Of a stretch of DNA of 64,000 nt, positions 1 to 8,638 are shown piece by piece. Source of the DNA: Variovorax paradoxus. Its GTDB lineage: Bacteria; Pseudomonadota; Gammaproteobacteria; Burkholderiales; Burkholderiaceae_C. The number at the start of each line of letters is the position of its first letter. Position 1 is the stretch's first letter. The position numbers and the translations under genes were made by a program. Where the stretch lies: NCBI RefSeq assembly GCF_024734665.1, contig NZ_CP102931.1, positions 2,664,001-2,728,000 of the forward strand, given 5' to 3'. Under the pieces are notes generated by a model. It was not told the DNA's origin, ran no database searches, and saw nothing but the letters and a program-made list of their open reading frames with translations.

Positions 1-687
1 GCCAAGGTCACGAAGATCGAGCAGAACGACCGCGGCGTGACGGTCACCTACACCGATGCATCGAAGGGCGGCGCAGTCACGCAGGCCAAGGCTGACTGGT
101 GCCTGTGCACCATTCCGCTGTCTGTGCTGAGCCAGATCGACATCCAGGTGGGCTCGGCAATGCAGGAGGCCATCAACGCCGTGCCTTACGGCGCATCGGT
201 GAAGGTGGGCCTGCAGTTCAAGCGCCGCTTCTGGGAAGAAGACGAGCACATCTACGGCGGCATCAGCTACACGGACCTGCCGATCTCGCGCATCTCGTAC
301 CCCTCGACGCGCTACGGCGCAAAGGGCAAGTCGGTGGTGCTGGGCGCCTACGTGTTCGACGGCCCGAACTCCTACGAATTCACCGCCATGGCGCCCGAGG
401 AGCGCGTGCGCCGCGCGGTCGAGTTCGGCACGCAGCTGCATCCGCAGTACGCGAGCGAATTCGACAACGGCATTTCCGTGGGCTGGCACCGGGTGCCCGG
501 CACGCACGGCTGCTACGGCATGTGGACTGACGAGACGCGCCAGAAGCACTACAAGAACCTGTGCCAGGTCGATGGCCGCATCGCGCTGGCCGGCGAGCAC
601 GCTTCCTACATTCCGGCCTGGCAGGAGGGCGCACTGCTCTCGTCGCTCGACGCCATACAGCGGCTGCATGCCCGCGCCGTCGCGTGA
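1..687 (+). CDS. Flavin amine oxidase, C-terminal part (5' end outside window)
   Basis: The frame is open from base 1, so about 229 C-terminal residues of a larger protein are present. The end carries the FAD-binding signature of flavin monoamine oxidases: AGEHASYIPAWQEGAL, where the AGEH and W..GA elements contact the flavin. Such enzymes oxidise an amine to an imine and pass electrons to FAD. The next genes are an exported cytochrome c and an exported RidA, which suggests an enzyme that uses a cytochrome rather than oxygen as acceptor, as known for NicA2 with CycN in Pseudomonas putida. The substrate cannot be read from this fragment, and the N-terminus that would show a Tat signal is missing. 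Confidence 0.85.
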   Translation, partial: AKVTKIEQNDRGVTVTYTDASKGGAVTQAKADWCLCTIPLSVLSQIDIQVGSAMQEAINAVPYGASVKVGLQFKRRFWEEDEHIYGGISYTDLPISRISYPSTRYGAKGKSVVLGAYVFDGPNSYEFTAMAPEERVRRAVEFGTQLHPQYASEFDNGISVGWHRVPGTHGCYGMWTDETRQKHYKNLCQVDGRIALAGEHASYIPAWQEGALLSSLDAIQRLHARAVA

Positions 688-712
688 AAGCCGAGTGAAG
701 GACACACCCACC

Positions 713-1135
713 ATGAACAACAACATCACGACCTTCAAGCGCGCGCTGCTCGGCCTTTCGCTGGGTGCGCTGGCCTCGGTGGCCGGCCAGGCCGCTTTCG
801 CGCAGTCGCCGGAGCCCGTCTTTTCCGTCGGCCCCCGATTCCAGGAAAGCTCGGGCGAGGCGATCTACCGCGCGACCTGCCAGGGCTGCCACATGGCGCA
901 AGGGCAAGGGGCGAAGGGCGCAGGCGCCTATCCGCCGCTCGCCTCGAACCCGCGGCTCGCGAGCGCGGAATACCCGCTTTACGTGGTGATCAACGGCCAG
1001 AAGGGCATGCCTGCCTTTGGCAAGATGCTGAGCGACGAGCAGATCGCTTCCGTGGTCGGCTACGCGCGCACCCATTTCGGCAACCAGTACCCTGACGCCA
1101 TTGCGGCGGAGAGCGTCAAGAAGCTGCGGCCTTGA
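713..1135 (+). CDS. Exported c-type cytochrome
   Basis: A 140-residue protein with a signal peptide at about 1-30 (AAFA before Q31) and one haem-binding CQGCH at 56-60. A Met in the GMPAFG segment is a candidate axial ligand. It is a small class I cytochrome c expected in the periplasm. The ATG at 713 is chosen because it gives a clean signal peptide; the frame is open further upstream, but that part overlaps the amine oxidase. It lies 25 nt after the amine oxidase and 66 nt before the exported RidA. The likely role, inferred from order, is electron acceptor for the flavin amine oxidase. Confidence 0.88.
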   Translation: MNNNITTFKRALLGLSLGALASVAGQAAFAQSPEPVFSVGPRFQESSGEAIYRATCQGCHMAQGQGAKGAGAYPPLASNPRLASAEYPLYVVINGQKGMPAFGKMLSDEQIASVVGYARTHFGNQYPDAIAAESVKKLRP

Positions 1136-1201
1136 TCGGCCTTCTTCTTTTGATGCCTGGCAGACCTTTCATTCATCCATCCCAGCAGAGAGACAACACG
1201 C

Positions 1202-1723
1202 ATGACCATGACCTCCATCACGAAGAAGCTGGCGCTCGTCGCCGCACTGCTCGCAGCCGGCACCGGCGCCGCCCATGCGGCCGATGAAATCATTCGCCAC
1301 CGCATTCCGAACTCCACCTTCCCGATCTCGGCGGCGGTGGAGGTGCCGTCTTCGTTCACCAACGTCTACCTCTCGGGCCAGGTGCCGCCGCTGCAGGACG
1401 CGACCGCGCCCAAGAACAGCGCGGCGGCCTATGGCGGCGACACCAAGGGCCAGACCGTCGGCGTGCTCAAGGCCATCGAGAAGAGCCTCACAGGCCTGGG
1501 CCTGACGATGGGCGACGTGGTGAAGATGCAGGTGTTTCTCGTCGGCGATCCGGCCAAGGACAACAAGATGGATTTCGCCGGCTTCATGGAGGGCTACACC
1601 CAGTTCTTCGGCACCACCGCGCAGCCCCGGCTACCGGTGCGCTCAGCGATGCAGGTGGCGGCGCTCGCCAACCCGGCCTACCTGGTCGAGATCGAGGTGA
1701 TGGCGGTGCGTCCCGCCAAGTAA
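1202..1723 (+). CDS. Exported RidA-family (YjgF/UK114) imine/enamine deaminase
   Basis: A 173-residue RidA-family protein. The family normally has about 130 cytoplasmic residues; the extra length here is a signal peptide at 1-26 (AAHA before A27) plus a short linker. The family signature near the end is kept: R147 in PVRSA, aligned with the arginine that binds the substrate carboxylate in E. coli RidA, followed by EIEVMAV with the conserved Glu. RidA proteins hydrolyse imines and enamines to carbonyls and ammonia. Export together with an amine oxidase, whose product is an imine, suggests it completes periplasmic amine oxidation. A second ATG two codons downstream is possible. Confidence 0.85.
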   Translation: MTMTSITKKLALVAALLAAGTGAAHAADEIIRHRIPNSTFPISAAVEVPSSFTNVYLSGQVPPLQDATAPKNSAAAYGGDTKGQTVGVLKAIEKSLTGLGLTMGDVVKMQVFLVGDPAKDNKMDFAGFMEGYTQFFGTTAQPRLPVRSAMQVAALANPAYLVEIEVMAVRPAK

Positions 1724-1737
1724 AAAGCAGTGCTGCG

Positions 1738-3456
1738 CTACTCGCTCAGCCGCACATAGGTGGCGAGCAGCGCGCTCTTGGCGACAACGCCCAGCAGCGC
1801 GGGGTTGTCGGCGCTCTCGATCACCGGCAGCCGTTCGCCCAGGTGATCGAGAAAGCGCTGCAGTGCCTCGCTCAGACCGGTGTCGGCGGTGATCGGCTGG
1901 ATGGTCTGCGAGAGCAGGGCGCCCGCGGTCGTTTCCGCTGGCGCCGTGCCGAGCGCCGAAAGCGGCACCACGCCGAGGTAGCGGTTTCCTGCGTCCACCA
2001 CGTACAGGTACTTCACCGGGTGCTGCAGGAAGAGCCTGCTCATCGCTTCGCGGTCCGCCTCCGGGCCAACCACCGTTTCGGCAGGCTGAACCAGGTCGCG
2101 CATGTGCAACCCGCGCAGGCGCATCTGCGTGTCCCGCTGCTCGTTGCGGTGTAGGGTGATCTCGTACATCGAGCCGGCATTCGCCGAGCGCGCGACGAAA
2201 TAAGCGATGACGCTTGCCGCCATCAGCGGCAGCATGACCTGGTAGCTCAGCGTCATCTCGAAGATCATCAGGATCGCCATGAGCGGCGCCTGCGTCGCGC
2301 CCGCCAGGAACGCGCCCATGCCGACGATGGCATAGGCGAACGGCGCCGAGGTGGCCGCCGGCCACAGTGCCTGCACGCCAAGGCCGAACAGCGCGCCGAC
2401 CATGCAGCCGAAGAACAGCGCCGGCGTGAACACACCGCCCACCGCGCCCGAGCCGGCCGTGGCCATCGTGGCGACCGCCTTGGCGACCAGCACCATCGCG
2501 ATCAGCGTCCACGGCCAGGGCGTGTGCAGCACCGAATTGACCACGCTGTAGCCGTTGCCCCAGACCTCCGGCATGGGCACCGACACGGCGCCCATCACAA
2601 GCCCGCCCAATGCCATCCGCAATGGCAGCGCAACCGGCAAGCGCGAGAACAGCGCGCGGCTGCCCTGCAGCGCGCGCAGGAAGCCGACCGCCGCAAAGCC
2701 CAGCAGCACGCCGAGCACGCAGAACAGCACGACCTCGGTGCCATGAATCTCCGGGAACGCCGGCATCCTGTACGGTGGCTGGTAGCCGGGCAGGGCCCGC
2801 ATGGCCACATTGGCGACCACCGACGCGATGATGATCGGCCCCACGCTCTCCATCGCGATCGAGCCCAGCACGATCTCGGCGACGAAGAAGGCGCCGGCAA
2901 TGGGCGCGTTGTAGGCAGCGGTCAGGCCGGCCGCCGCGCCGCAGGCCACCAGCAGCCGCAGCCGCTCGACCGGAAAGCGGAACACCCGCCCCAGCAGAGA
3001 CGACGTCAGCGCCGCCAGCTGCACCATCGAGCCCTCGCGCCCGATGGAGCCGCCGGTGCCGATGCTCACCAGCGACGATGCGCTGCGCACCAGTGTCTGA
3101 ACCACTGGAATGCGCCCGTTGCCGAGCACGATGGCTTCCATGTAGTCGGAGGCGGCGCTGCGCAAGGCGACGCGTTTCGCCAGCACCAGCAGGCCGCCGG
3201 CCACCAGTCCACCCAGCGTGGGGCAGGCGATGCGCGCCCACCATGGCAGGTGCTTCGCCATGGCCACCAGCCCTTCTCCCGGGCCGAGCACCAGGTGCTC
3301 GAAGTGGTAGAGCGCCGAGCGGAAGAGTTCGGTGGCCAGCGTGCCGAGCAAACCGGCCACGATGGCCCACAGCAGCATCGACTGCCAGCCCGAGACACCG
3401 AAGACACGCTGCAGCGCCGAACGAAGATTGAGGAATACCGAGGCGGGCCGCATCAT
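1738..3456 (-). CDS. clcB: ClC chloride channel/antiporter, ClcB type, with C-terminal CBS pair
   Basis: A 572-residue ClC-family membrane protein. The ClC core (about 25-430) shows GREGS with the gating glutamate E141 and GGVFTPALF near 345, and segments such as CGAAAGLTAAYNAPIAG match E. coli ClcB. The first selectivity motif, GSGIP in classical ClC proteins, reads GNGRIP at 112-117, as expected of the ClcB branch rather than ClcA. The last 130 or so residues look like a CBS-domain pair, a nucleotide-sensing module that E. coli ClcB lacks. It is convergent with the RidA gene (14 nt gap) and divergent from the riboswitch and btuB. Chloride/proton exchange is inferred from family. Confidence 0.85.
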   Translation of the reverse strand: MMRPASVFLNLRSALQRVFGVSGWQSMLLWAIVAGLLGTLATELFRSALYHFEHLVLGPGEGLVAMAKHLPWWARIACPTLGGLVAGGLLVLAKRVALRSAASDYMEAIVLGNGRIPVVQTLVRSASSLVSIGTGGSIGREGSMVQLAALTSSLLGRVFRFPVERLRLLVACGAAAGLTAAYNAPIAGAFFVAEIVLGSIAMESVGPIIIASVVANVAMRALPGYQPPYRMPAFPEIHGTEVVLFCVLGVLLGFAAVGFLRALQGSRALFSRLPVALPLRMALGGLVMGAVSVPMPEVWGNGYSVVNSVLHTPWPWTLIAMVLVAKAVATMATAGSGAVGGVFTPALFFGCMVGALFGLGVQALWPAATSAPFAYAIVGMGAFLAGATQAPLMAILMIFEMTLSYQVMLPLMAASVIAYFVARSANAGSMYEITLHRNEQRDTQMRLRGLHMRDLVQPAETVVGPEADREAMSRLFLQHPVKYLYVVDAGNRYLGVVPLSALGTAPAETTAGALLSQTIQPITADTGLSEALQRFLDHLGERLPVIESADNPALLGVVAKSALLATYVRLSE

Positions 3457-3523
3457 GGCCGTCGATGTTAGCGGCGTCGCAACTTTCGACTTAAGCGGCG
3501 TCCGGCAGGGCCTAAAATCCCGC

Positions 3524-3757
3524 CCGTTGGTGCTCGCGGCGTGGTTCGCACGGCGCAGTTCAACGGGAAGCAGGAGTGGAAGCCCCCGACCTCATCAGGA
3601 CGGAACAAGGCCGAAGCCGCCTGCGCTGCCCCCGCAACGGTCAAGCAGACGGCGCCGCAAGGCGCCAACCCCTTTCCATCGAAGCCACTGGGCGCCCTGA
3701 AACAGGCGCCTGGGAAGGCGAAGAGGGGCCTTTCTGCCAGCCCGGATACCGGCCAAC
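3524..3757 (+). promoter_or_regulatory. Cobalamin (AdoCbl) riboswitch upstream of btuB
   Basis: This leader contains the hallmarks of a cobalamin riboswitch in the right order. TTGGTGC lies at the 5' side (about 3527), then AACGGGAAGCAGGAG, then the core GCTGCCCCCGCAACGGTCA (about 3627-3645), and finally a B12-box-like element GCCAGCCCGGATACCGGCC at 3736-3754. It ends about 107 nt before the btuB start. Such elements shut off expression when adenosylcobalamin is abundant. Since the genes behind it form a nearly continuous overlapping unit, it probably controls the import and synthesis genes up to at least btuD. Exact ends are estimates. Confidence 0.92.
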
Positions 3758-3863
3758 AAGGCGGCTGCCGCATGCGCGATTTGATCTGTGCATGGGGCGG
3801 CCATGGCGCCCAGGCGCTGGCGGGGAGGCCGGCGAGGGGTATTGACGTTCGTTCGGCTCATTC

Positions 3864-5780
3864 ATGATTTCCCACGTTTGCTTTTCTCGCGGCCGCGCTC
3901 CTGCGCGCCGTCTCCGCCACGCCTGCCTGCCGCTGGCGCTGGCTTCCGCCTTCGGTGGCCTGGCCCATGCACAAGACGCCCCCACGCTAGGCGAAACGGT
4001 AGTCACGGCCAACCGCACGCCGCAGGCGCTGTCGGACCTGGTGGGCGACGTGTCCATCATCGACCGCAAGACCATCGAGCGCAGCGGTGCGACCGGCGTG
4101 GCCGACGTGCTGGCGCGCCTGCCCGGCATCGAGATCTCGCGCAGCGGCGGCGTGGGCAACACCACCAGCCTGTTCATCCGCGGCGCCGAAACGCGCTTCA
4201 CGGCCGTGTACCTCGACGGCGTGCGCATCGACTCGCAATCGACCGGCGGCGCCGGTTGGGAAGGCATTCCGCTCTCGCAGATCGACCGCATCGAAGTGCT
4301 GCGCGGCCCGGCCGCCGCGGTGTATGGCTCCGACGCCGTGGGCGGCGTGATCCAGCTCTTCACCAAGCGTGGCGAAGAGGGCGTGTCGCCTTACGCCGGC
4401 ATCGGCTTCGGCAGCAAGGGCCTGCGCAAGATCGAAGGCGGCGTGAGCGGCAAGTCGGGCCTGTTCGACTATTCGTTCGGTGTGGCGCACGAGGAAAGCA
4501 AGGGCTACAACGTGCAGCCCGCAAGCAAGCGCAACGTGGTGAAAGACGGCTACACCAGCCCCGACCGCGACGGCTACAACAGCACCTCGGGCAACGTGAA
4601 GCTGGGCTTCCAGATCACGCCCGACCAGCGCCTGGAGGCCACGCTGCTCACCAGCGAAATCAAGGCCGGCTACGACGCCACGGTCTCCTACAGGACCAAG
4701 CCGCCGATCCTGTTCCGCGACGACGTGTCGAACAACACGCTGCGCACCGCCGGCCTGACCTGGTCGGCCAAGTGGAACGACATCTACAGCACCCGCGTGC
4801 AGGTGACCGATTCGCAGTCGGTCTACAAGACGCAGCCTTCGTTCTACCGCACCGAGACCAACCTGCGCGGCTACCTGTTCCAGAACGAGTTCCGCTTCGG
4901 CCCGCACCTGGTGACGGCCACCCTCGAGCGCCGCGAAGATGCGCTCGAAAACGCACCTACCACCTCGTCGAAGCTGCTGTCGCGCGACCGTTCGCAGGAC
5001 GCGATTTCGCTCGGCTACGGCTTCGTGCAGGGCCCGCATTCGCTGCAACTGCACGTGCGCCACGACAGGGACAGCGAGTTCGGCGGCAAGACGACGGGCA
5101 GCGCGGCCTATGGCTATGCCATCACCCCGTCGCTGCGCTTCACGGCATCGGCCGGCACCGCCTTCCGCGTGCCCACGCTGTACCAGCGCTTCAGCGAATA
5201 CGGTGTGTCCACCCTGCAACCCGAAAGCAGCCAGAACGTCGAGCTGGGCATGAACTACGCCAAGGACGGCACCACCGCCGGCATCGTGGTGTATCGCAAC
5301 CGCGTGCGCAACCTCATCAACTTCGTCGGCACCGCCAAGGGCTGTGCCTCGATGTTCGGCTGCTACACCAACGTGAACCGTGCCACCCTGCAGGGCGCCA
5401 CGCTGTCGGCCAGCCAGCGCCTGGGCGACGTCACGCTGCGTGCCTCGCTCGACGTGCAGGACCCGAAGGACGCCGACACCGGCAACCTGCTCGCACGCCG
5501 CTCCAAGCGCCATGGCACCCTGGGCGCCGACTGGCGCATCGCCGGCTGGACGCTGGGCGCCGAAGTGCAGTCCTCGAGCAAGCGTTATGACGATTCGGCC
5601 AACACGATCAAGCTCGGCGGCTACACCGTGCTGAACCTGTCGGCCAGCACGCAGATCACGCGCGACCTCAACCTCGTGGCCCGCGTCGACAATGTGGGCA
5701 ACAAGGACTACCAGTTCGCGCGGCTGTATGCCAATGCCGGCCGCACCGCGTACGTCGGTCTCAAGTGGACGCCTCACTAA
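3864..5780 (+). CDS. btuB: TonB-dependent outer-membrane corrinoid receptor BtuB
   Basis: A 638-residue TonB-dependent receptor. The signal peptide is at about 1-36 (LAHA before Q37). A TonB box GETVVTANR at 43-51 resembles the E. coli BtuB box. The plug domain follows with LRGPAAAVYGSDAVGGVI, and the C-terminal beta-barrel ends in a hydrophobic strand. It imports cobalamin or other corrinoids across the outer membrane using TonB energy. Position directly behind the cobalamin riboswitch supports the substrate. The stop overlaps the start of cobB by 16 nt. No strong ribosome-binding site precedes the ATG. Confidence 0.92.
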   Translation: MISHVCFSRGRAPARRLRHACLPLALASAFGGLAHAQDAPTLGETVVTANRTPQALSDLVGDVSIIDRKTIERSGATGVADVLARLPGIEISRSGGVGNTTSLFIRGAETRFTAVYLDGVRIDSQSTGGAGWEGIPLSQIDRIEVLRGPAAAVYGSDAVGGVIQLFTKRGEEGVSPYAGIGFGSKGLRKIEGGVSGKSGLFDYSFGVAHEESKGYNVQPASKRNVVKDGYTSPDRDGYNSTSGNVKLGFQITPDQRLEATLLTSEIKAGYDATVSYRTKPPILFRDDVSNNTLRTAGLTWSAKWNDIYSTRVQVTDSQSVYKTQPSFYRTETNLRGYLFQNEFRFGPHLVTATLERREDALENAPTTSSKLLSRDRSQDAISLGYGFVQGPHSLQLHVRHDRDSEFGGKTTGSAAYGYAITPSLRFTASAGTAFRVPTLYQRFSEYGVSTLQPESSQNVELGMNYAKDGTTAGIVVYRNRVRNLINFVGTAKGCASMFGCYTNVNRATLQGATLSASQRLGDVTLRASLDVQDPKDADTGNLLARRSKRHGTLGADWRIAGWTLGAEVQSSSKRYDDSANTIKLGGYTVLNLSASTQITRDLNLVARVDNVGNKDYQFARLYANAGRTAYVGLKWTPH

Positions 5781-7180
5781 GCCAAGCTCCCCAACCAGGC
5801 GACACCGCCGGTGCCGCGGCAGCCTCGTGCGCCGCGGTGCTGGTGGCTGCCCCGGCTTCGGGGCAGGGCAAGACCACCGTTGCGGCGGCGCTCGCGCGGT
5901 TGCATGCGCGCCAGGGCCGGCGCGTGCGCGCCTTCAAGTGCGGGCCCGACTTTCTCGACCCGCACTGGCTGGCGCTGGCCACCGGCGCGCCGGTGCATTC
6001 GCTCGACCTCTGGATGACTGGCGAGGCCGATTGCCGGGCGCGCCTGCGCGCCGCGGCGGCCGAGTGCGACTTGCTGATCGTCGAAGGCGTGATGGGCCTG
6101 TTCGACGGCACGCCAAGCGCGGCCGACCTGGCCGAGCGCTTCGGCCTGCCGGTGCTGGCGGTGATCGACGCGCACGCCATGGCGGGCACCTTCGGCGCGC
6201 TGGCCTACGGGCTGCAGAACTTCCGGCCCGGCTTGCCATGGGCTGGCGTGCTGGCGAACCGCGTGGCCAGCGAAAGGCATGCGGGCATGCTGAAGGACGC
6301 GCTGCGCGAGCCTTCGCAATGGCTAGGCGCCTTGCCGCGCGACGCGGGGTTCACGTTGCCCGAGCGGCATCTGGGGCTCGTGGCCGCCACCGAGCTCGGT
6401 GATGCGATGGCGCGTCTCGACGCGGCGGCCGATGTGCTGGCCGCCACGCCGCTTGGCCAGATGCAGGTCGGCCAATTGCCGCAGGTGCGTTTCGAGGCAC
6501 CCGTATCCGACGAGGCAGAAGCCGTGCCGCCGCTGCTCGCTGGCAACACCATCGCCATTGCGCGCGATGCCGCCTTCTCGTTTATCTATCCCGCGAACCT
6601 CGACGTGCTCACGGCACTGGGGGCGCGGCTGTCCTTTTTCTCGCCGCTTGCGGGCGATGCCCTGCCTGCTTGCGACGCGGTCTGGCTACCTGGCGGCTAC
6701 CCCGAACTGCACGCCGAAGCACTGGCCGCCTGCGCGCCGATGCGCGAATCGCTCGCCGCGCACGCCGCTGCGGGCAAGCCGGTCTGGGCCGAGTGCGGCG
6801 GCATGATGGCGCTGTTCGACGAACTGGCCACGCAAGACGACGCGCAGGTTCACCGCCTCTGGGGCCTGCTGCCGGGCCGCGTGACCATGCAGAAGCGGCT
6901 CGCCGGCCTCGGCCCGCAACAGCTCACCCTCGGCAGCCACACCCTGCGTGGACACACCTTCCACTATTCGCGCTGCGAAACGCCGCTCGCGCCCGCCGCG
7001 CTCACCGCCCGGCCCGGCGCGACGCAGCCCGTGGGCGCACGCGGCGGCGAGGCGCTGTACGTGCACGGCCCGGTGCGCGCGAGCTATTTCCATGCGTGGT
7101 TTGCCTCCAGCCCGCAAGCCACGGCCCGCCTTTTCGGCGCCATGCCCATCGAGTTGGAGAGCCATGCCGCAATCGAATAA
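5765..7180 (+). CDS. cobB: Cobyrinate (or hydrogenobyrinate) a,c-diamide synthase
   Basis: A 471-residue amidotransferase of the CobB/CbiA family. The N-terminal dethiobiotin-synthetase-like ATPase has a P-loop APASGQGKTT at 29-38 followed by FKCGPDFLDPHW. The C-terminal glutaminase domain has WAECGGMM, with C344 as the likely nucleophile. The enzyme amidates carboxylates a and c of the corrin ring using glutamine and ATP. The ring-making and cobalt-inserting enzymes are not in the window, so whether the substrate carries cobalt cannot be decided. It overlaps btuB by 16 nt and cobU by 17 nt, which suggests translational coupling. Confidence 0.92.
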   Translation: MDASLSQAPQPGDTAGAAAASCAAVLVAAPASGQGKTTVAAALARLHARQGRRVRAFKCGPDFLDPHWLALATGAPVHSLDLWMTGEADCRARLRAAAAECDLLIVEGVMGLFDGTPSAADLAERFGLPVLAVIDAHAMAGTFGALAYGLQNFRPGLPWAGVLANRVASERHAGMLKDALREPSQWLGALPRDAGFTLPERHLGLVAATELGDAMARLDAAADVLAATPLGQMQVGQLPQVRFEAPVSDEAEAVPPLLAGNTIAIARDAAFSFIYPANLDVLTALGARLSFFSPLAGDALPACDAVWLPGGYPELHAEALAACAPMRESLAAHAAAGKPVWAECGGMMALFDELATQDDAQVHRLWGLLPGRVTMQKRLAGLGPQQLTLGSHTLRGHTFHYSRCETPLAPAALTARPGATQPVGARGGEALYVHGPVRASYFHAWFASSPQATARLFGAMPIELESHAAIE

Positions 7181-7763
7181 GCCGAAGACCGTCGAGCACG
7201 AGTTCATCCTGGGCGGCCAGAAGAGCGGCAAGTCGCGCCGCGCCGAGCAGCGCGCGATCGACTGGTTCGCGGCCGATCCCCGCACGCATCGCGCGGTGCT
7301 GATCGCCACCGCGCAGGCCTACGACGACGAGATGCTGGAGCGCATCGTGCGCCACCAGGCCGATCGTGCCGAACGCGTGCCCGGCATGCGCACCATCGAG
7401 GAGCCAGTCGAGCTCGCGCGCGCCATCGTCACGCAGAGTACGCCCGAGACGCTGGTGGTGGTCGACTGCCTCACGCTGTGGCTTACCAACCTGCTGATGC
7501 CCTTGCACTCCGAAGACGCCCGCCCCGTGACGCGCACCCCGGCCACGCACATCGCCATGCTGCTGGTCGCACTGCGTGAGGCGCGCGGACCGGTGGTGCT
7601 GGTCGGCAACGAGATCGGCCTGGGCGTGATCCCGCTGGGCCGCGAGACGCGCGCCTTCGTCGACGCGCTCGGCCGGCTGAACCAGGACGTGGCCGCCGCC
7701 TGCGGCCGCGTCACCCTGATGGCCGCAGGCCTGCCGCTGAGCCTGAAAGCGCCTGCTGCATGA
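7164..7763 (+). CDS. cobU: Adenosylcobinamide kinase / adenosylcobinamide-phosphate guanylyltransferase
   Basis: A 199-residue CobU/CobP protein. The P-loop GGQKSGKS is at 17-24, close to the family GGARSGKS. VVVDCLTLWLTNLL and VGNEIGLGVIP, both diagnostic of the family, follow in order. It phosphorylates adenosylcobinamide and attaches GMP, preparing it for nucleotide-loop assembly by CobS. The start ATG at 7164 lies inside the end of cobB, and the stop overlaps the btuF start as ATGA. The frame is also open upstream inside cobB, but that extension has no family similarity. Confidence 0.93.
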   Translation: MPQSNKPKTVEHEFILGGQKSGKSRRAEQRAIDWFAADPRTHRAVLIATAQAYDDEMLERIVRHQADRAERVPGMRTIEEPVELARAIVTQSTPETLVVVDCLTLWLTNLLMPLHSEDARPVTRTPATHIAMLLVALREARGPVVLVGNEIGLGVIPLGRETRAFVDALGRLNQDVAAACGRVTLMAAGLPLSLKAPAA

Positions 7764-8638
7764 AGAAGAAAAAGACGATCCGCACTTCGCTGGCTGCCCT
7801 CGGCCTGGCCCTGTTCGCGCTGGCCGCGCATGCATTTGACGTGGTCGACGAGCGCGGCGTGACCGTGAGCCTGCCGCAGCCACCGCAGCGCATCGTCACG
7901 CTGCTGCCATCGCTCACAGAATCGGTCTGCGCGCTCGGCGCCTGCAACCGGCTGGTGGGCGTCGATCGCTATTCCAACTCGCCCGAACAGGTGAAGGTGC
8001 TGCCGCAGCTCGGCGGCGGGATCGACCCGAACGTCGAGGCCATCGTCGCGCTCAAGCCCGACGCGGTGCTGCTTGCCAAGTCGTCGCGCGTCACGCAGCG
8101 GCTCGAGGCGCTGGGCCTGAAGGTGCTGGTGCTTGAACCCAAGAGCCATGCTGACGTGCAGCGCGTGCTCGACAAGCTCGACCAGGTGCTCGGCACGCAC
8201 GAAGCGCCGAAGGTCTGGCGCGTGATCGATGCCAGCGTCTCGGCCGCCGCGCAGTCGGTGCCTGCGAGCGCCAAGGGCACGCGCGTGTACTTCGAAGTGA
8301 ACAGCGCGCCGTACGCGGCGGGCGAGTCGTCGTTCATCGGCGAAACGCTCACGCGGCTCGGAATGAGGAACATCGTGCCGGCTTCGCTCGGCCCGTTCCC
8401 CAAGCTCAACCCCGAATATGTGGTGCGCGCGAACCCCGACCTCATCATGGTCAGCGTTCGCAGCGCGCAGGGGCTGGAGCAGCGCCCCGGCTGGGCCGGC
8501 ATCCGCGCGGTGCGTGAAGGCCGCATCTGCCGCTTCAGCGCGGAACAGTCCGACGTGCTCGTGCGCCCCGGCCCACGCATGGACGAGGCCGCGCGCCTGA
8601 TGGCGCAGTGCCTTGCCGACAAGGGAGGCAAGCGGTGA
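7760..8638 (+). CDS. btuF: Periplasmic cobalamin-binding protein of ABC importer
   Basis: A 292-residue substrate-binding protein. The signal peptide has a KKKK start and AAHA at about 22-25. The mature part begins FDVVDERG, then PQRIVTLLPSLTE, the standard opening of BtuF/FhuD-type (helical backbone) binding proteins. ALKPDAVLL and the NPDLIMVS segment are also typical. It captures corrinoid in the periplasm for BtuCD. It overlaps cobU by 4 nt (ATGA), and its TGA overlaps the GTG start of btuC. Substrate is assigned from the btuB-btuFCD context. Confidence 0.9.
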   Translation: MKKKKTIRTSLAALGLALFALAAHAFDVVDERGVTVSLPQPPQRIVTLLPSLTESVCALGACNRLVGVDRYSNSPEQVKVLPQLGGGIDPNVEAIVALKPDAVLLAKSSRVTQRLEALGLKVLVLEPKSHADVQRVLDKLDQVLGTHEAPKVWRVIDASVSAAAQSVPASAKGTRVYFEVNSAPYAAGESSFIGETLTRLGMRNIVPASLGPFPKLNPEYVVRANPDLIMVSVRSAQGLEQRPGWAGIRAVREGRICRFSAEQSDVLVRPGPRMDEAARLMAQCLADKGGKR

